IMG/VR virus record: IMGVR_UViG_3300028581_000092 | Coordinates: 1-40,697 of that record | Reading direction: 5' to 3' (one strand) | DNA from: a virus | Length of the DNA: 40,697 bases | The notes under the pieces: model-generated | What the model was told of the DNA's origin: nothing | Seen by the model: only the letters and a program-made list of their open reading frames with translations | Databases searched by the model: none | Translations under genes and position numbers: made by a program | In this document: one piece after another, positions 39,837 through 40,697 of the stretch | Layout of the letters: every line of letters begins with the position of its first letter | How positions within the stretch are numbered: position 1 is the stretch's first letter

Positions 39837-40697
39837 ATGATGTCAGAAACCCTTAGCCGAGCAATCAACGAGAAAGACGTTGAAAATACTTACCGTCAGT
39901 ACTTCCACAAGAAGTTTGGTAAAGACTTCCAAGTTACGTCACCTTTTGGGTGTGATGGTTTTGGGGTTTCTAAAACTAACAAAGTTCGTGTCTTGATGGA
40001 ATTTAAAGATGATGTAAATCTTTCAAACAAATCAGACCTTGTTAAGGTTCTTGCTCAATCCGTATTTTACATTAAACGTTTTTACGATAAAGGTATGATA
40101 CCACCCTCAACAGTTTTTGTTGGAGACCGTAATGAGTGTGTTGCACTTCACGTGAATGACCTTTTGAAGTATTTGGAAATGGATGTCAATTGGAATATCG
40201 CACCATCTTCAGCACACACTGTCAGTGAATTAATGATGACTATGATGAAAGACGAAAAAATTTGTCCTTTTGTGTATAGCTCAAATGACTTTGCGGATTG
40301 TGTTCAAAAAATCAAAGAATTGACAGACAACGTACAACGTAAGGTTTTGGTTACTGACAAAAACATAACAGAAGTCTTTCGTTACTTTGATGAGAAAGTT
40401 TTGGGTAAAAATAAATTGTCAACTAACGAACGAGCTAATTTGTTTGTCCAACTTTTGGTGAACAACGAAGACAACTACCTTCACCCTGTATTAAAGCGTA
40501 AAACAGTTGTAACTAAATCTATGGGTGAAGTTTCTATTGTTTCTCGTGATGGTTTCATATCCTTCTTCAATCACTTTTCCTCTTCATACACTCCAAGCCA
40601 AAAACACAAGTTGGCGGCAGTTGTTGACCGTATTGTTGAAGACACAACTCGTCGTCGTCAGGGAGAGTTCTTTACCCCTGCTATTTGGGTTGACAAG
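39837..40697 (+). CDS. Type IIG-like N6-adenine methyltransferase/nuclease, N-terminal part (runs off window)
   Basis: ATG ATG at 39837/39840, then 287 codons open to the window end. VRVLMEFKDD (E55, K57) with Asp 40 upstream fits a PD-(D/E)xK nuclease site. The last visible residues RRRQGEFFTPAIWVDK are the hallmark entry into the AdoMet-binding domain of gamma-class N6-adenine methyltransferases (type I HsdM / type IIG). A fused restriction-modification enzyme or an orphan methyltransferase is likely. The catalytic NPPY motif should follow outside the window. Confidence 0.85.
   Translation, partial: MMSETLSRAINEKDVENTYRQYFHKKFGKDFQVTSPFGCDGFGVSKTNKVRVLMEFKDDVNLSNKSDLVKVLAQSVFYIKRFYDKGMIPPSTVFVGDRNECVALHVNDLLKYLEMDVNWNIAPSSAHTVSELMMTMMKDEKICPFVYSSNDFADCVQKIKELTDNVQRKVLVTDKNITEVFRYFDEKVLGKNKLSTNERANLFVQLLVNNEDNYLHPVLKRKTVVTKSMGEVSIVSRDGFISFFNHFSSSYTPSQKHKLAAVVDRIVEDTTRRRQGEFFTPAIWVDK

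Noticed and set aside
1-40697. Prophage/integration features (integrase, att sites) or insertion sequences
   Set aside because: No integrase, transposase or terminal repeats recognised; only homing endonucleases represent mobile genes.

Overview
The window looks like part of a large double-stranded DNA phage genome (probably a T4-like or jumbo myovirus) that infects a member of the Bacteroidetes. Three things point to this host. Many genes are preceded by the Bacteroidetes promoter pattern TTTG-N19/20-TAnnTTTG, while Shine-Dalgarno sequences are rare. One secreted protein ends in what looks like a type IX secretion (T9SS) sorting domain, a system confined to Bacteroidetes. The genes are AT-rich, short, tightly packed and often overlap by 1 or 4 bases. 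No terminase, portal, capsid or polymerase gene was recognised, so phage origin is inferred from tail-fibre-type S74 proteins, homing endonucleases, DUF3310, dCMP deaminase and overall style.

Layout. 1-6546: two tandem, very long collagen-like (G-A/S-Q) proteins, each ending in a peptidase S74 chaperone domain; the first is cut by the window edge. 6543-8350 (minus): an acidic hypothetical, a 48-residue Cys-rich protein and a GIY-YIG homing endonuclease. 8375-12566: hypothetical genes, a run of small overlapping genes including DUF3310, and a beta-class DNA methyltransferase. 12609-16767: a small minus-strand phage protein, then probable virion or lysis-related genes (hydrophobic 330-residue protein, helical-bundle protein, peptidoglycan-binding protein), a DHH phosphoesterase, DUF192 and NUDIX. 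16768-17860: an RNA-rich region with a promoter-terminator-bounded pseudoknot RNA, a second structured element behind a boxA-like sequence, an HNH endonuclease and a tRNA-like CAU element with a defective acceptor stem. 17861-21288: small zinc-binding and hypothetical genes with clear host-type promoters and terminators. 21467-24960: a surface-sugar cassette of two GT2 glycosyltransferases and UDP-galactopyranose mutase. 25354-29160: GH108-like lysozyme, a candidate minus-strand small RNA, metallophosphoesterase, P-loop kinase, dCMP deaminase and small membrane proteins.

29667-37190 is the most unusual part. It is a cluster of exported proteins: a secreted HExxH protein, a 631-residue cohesin/dockerin-like protein with a T9SS-type C-terminal domain, a CsgG-like outer-membrane lipoprotein, a membrane protein, an N/Q/G/S-rich secreted protein, a small secreted protein, a PA14-domain protein sharing a module with the T9SS-type protein, and a secreted DNA/RNA non-specific endonuclease. 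Seven of these genes form one tightly coupled operon. I infer that the phage displays or secretes proteins through the host envelope during infection; this is not demonstrated by sequence alone.

37202-40697: small genes, a sigma-70 region-4 remnant, a 2OG-Fe(II) prolyl-4-hydroxylase-like enzyme (a possible partner of the collagen-like proteins), two small proteins and the start of a type IIG-like methyltransferase/nuclease that runs off the window.

Two promoter-like classes can be read. The first is the host type; in five cases it sits exactly 12 bases upstream of ATG, predicting leaderless mRNAs. The second is an AT-only TATTTATA class at probable late genes, three times in a divergent arrangement. 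Starts, functions and regulatory calls are from reading the sequence only; no database search was run.
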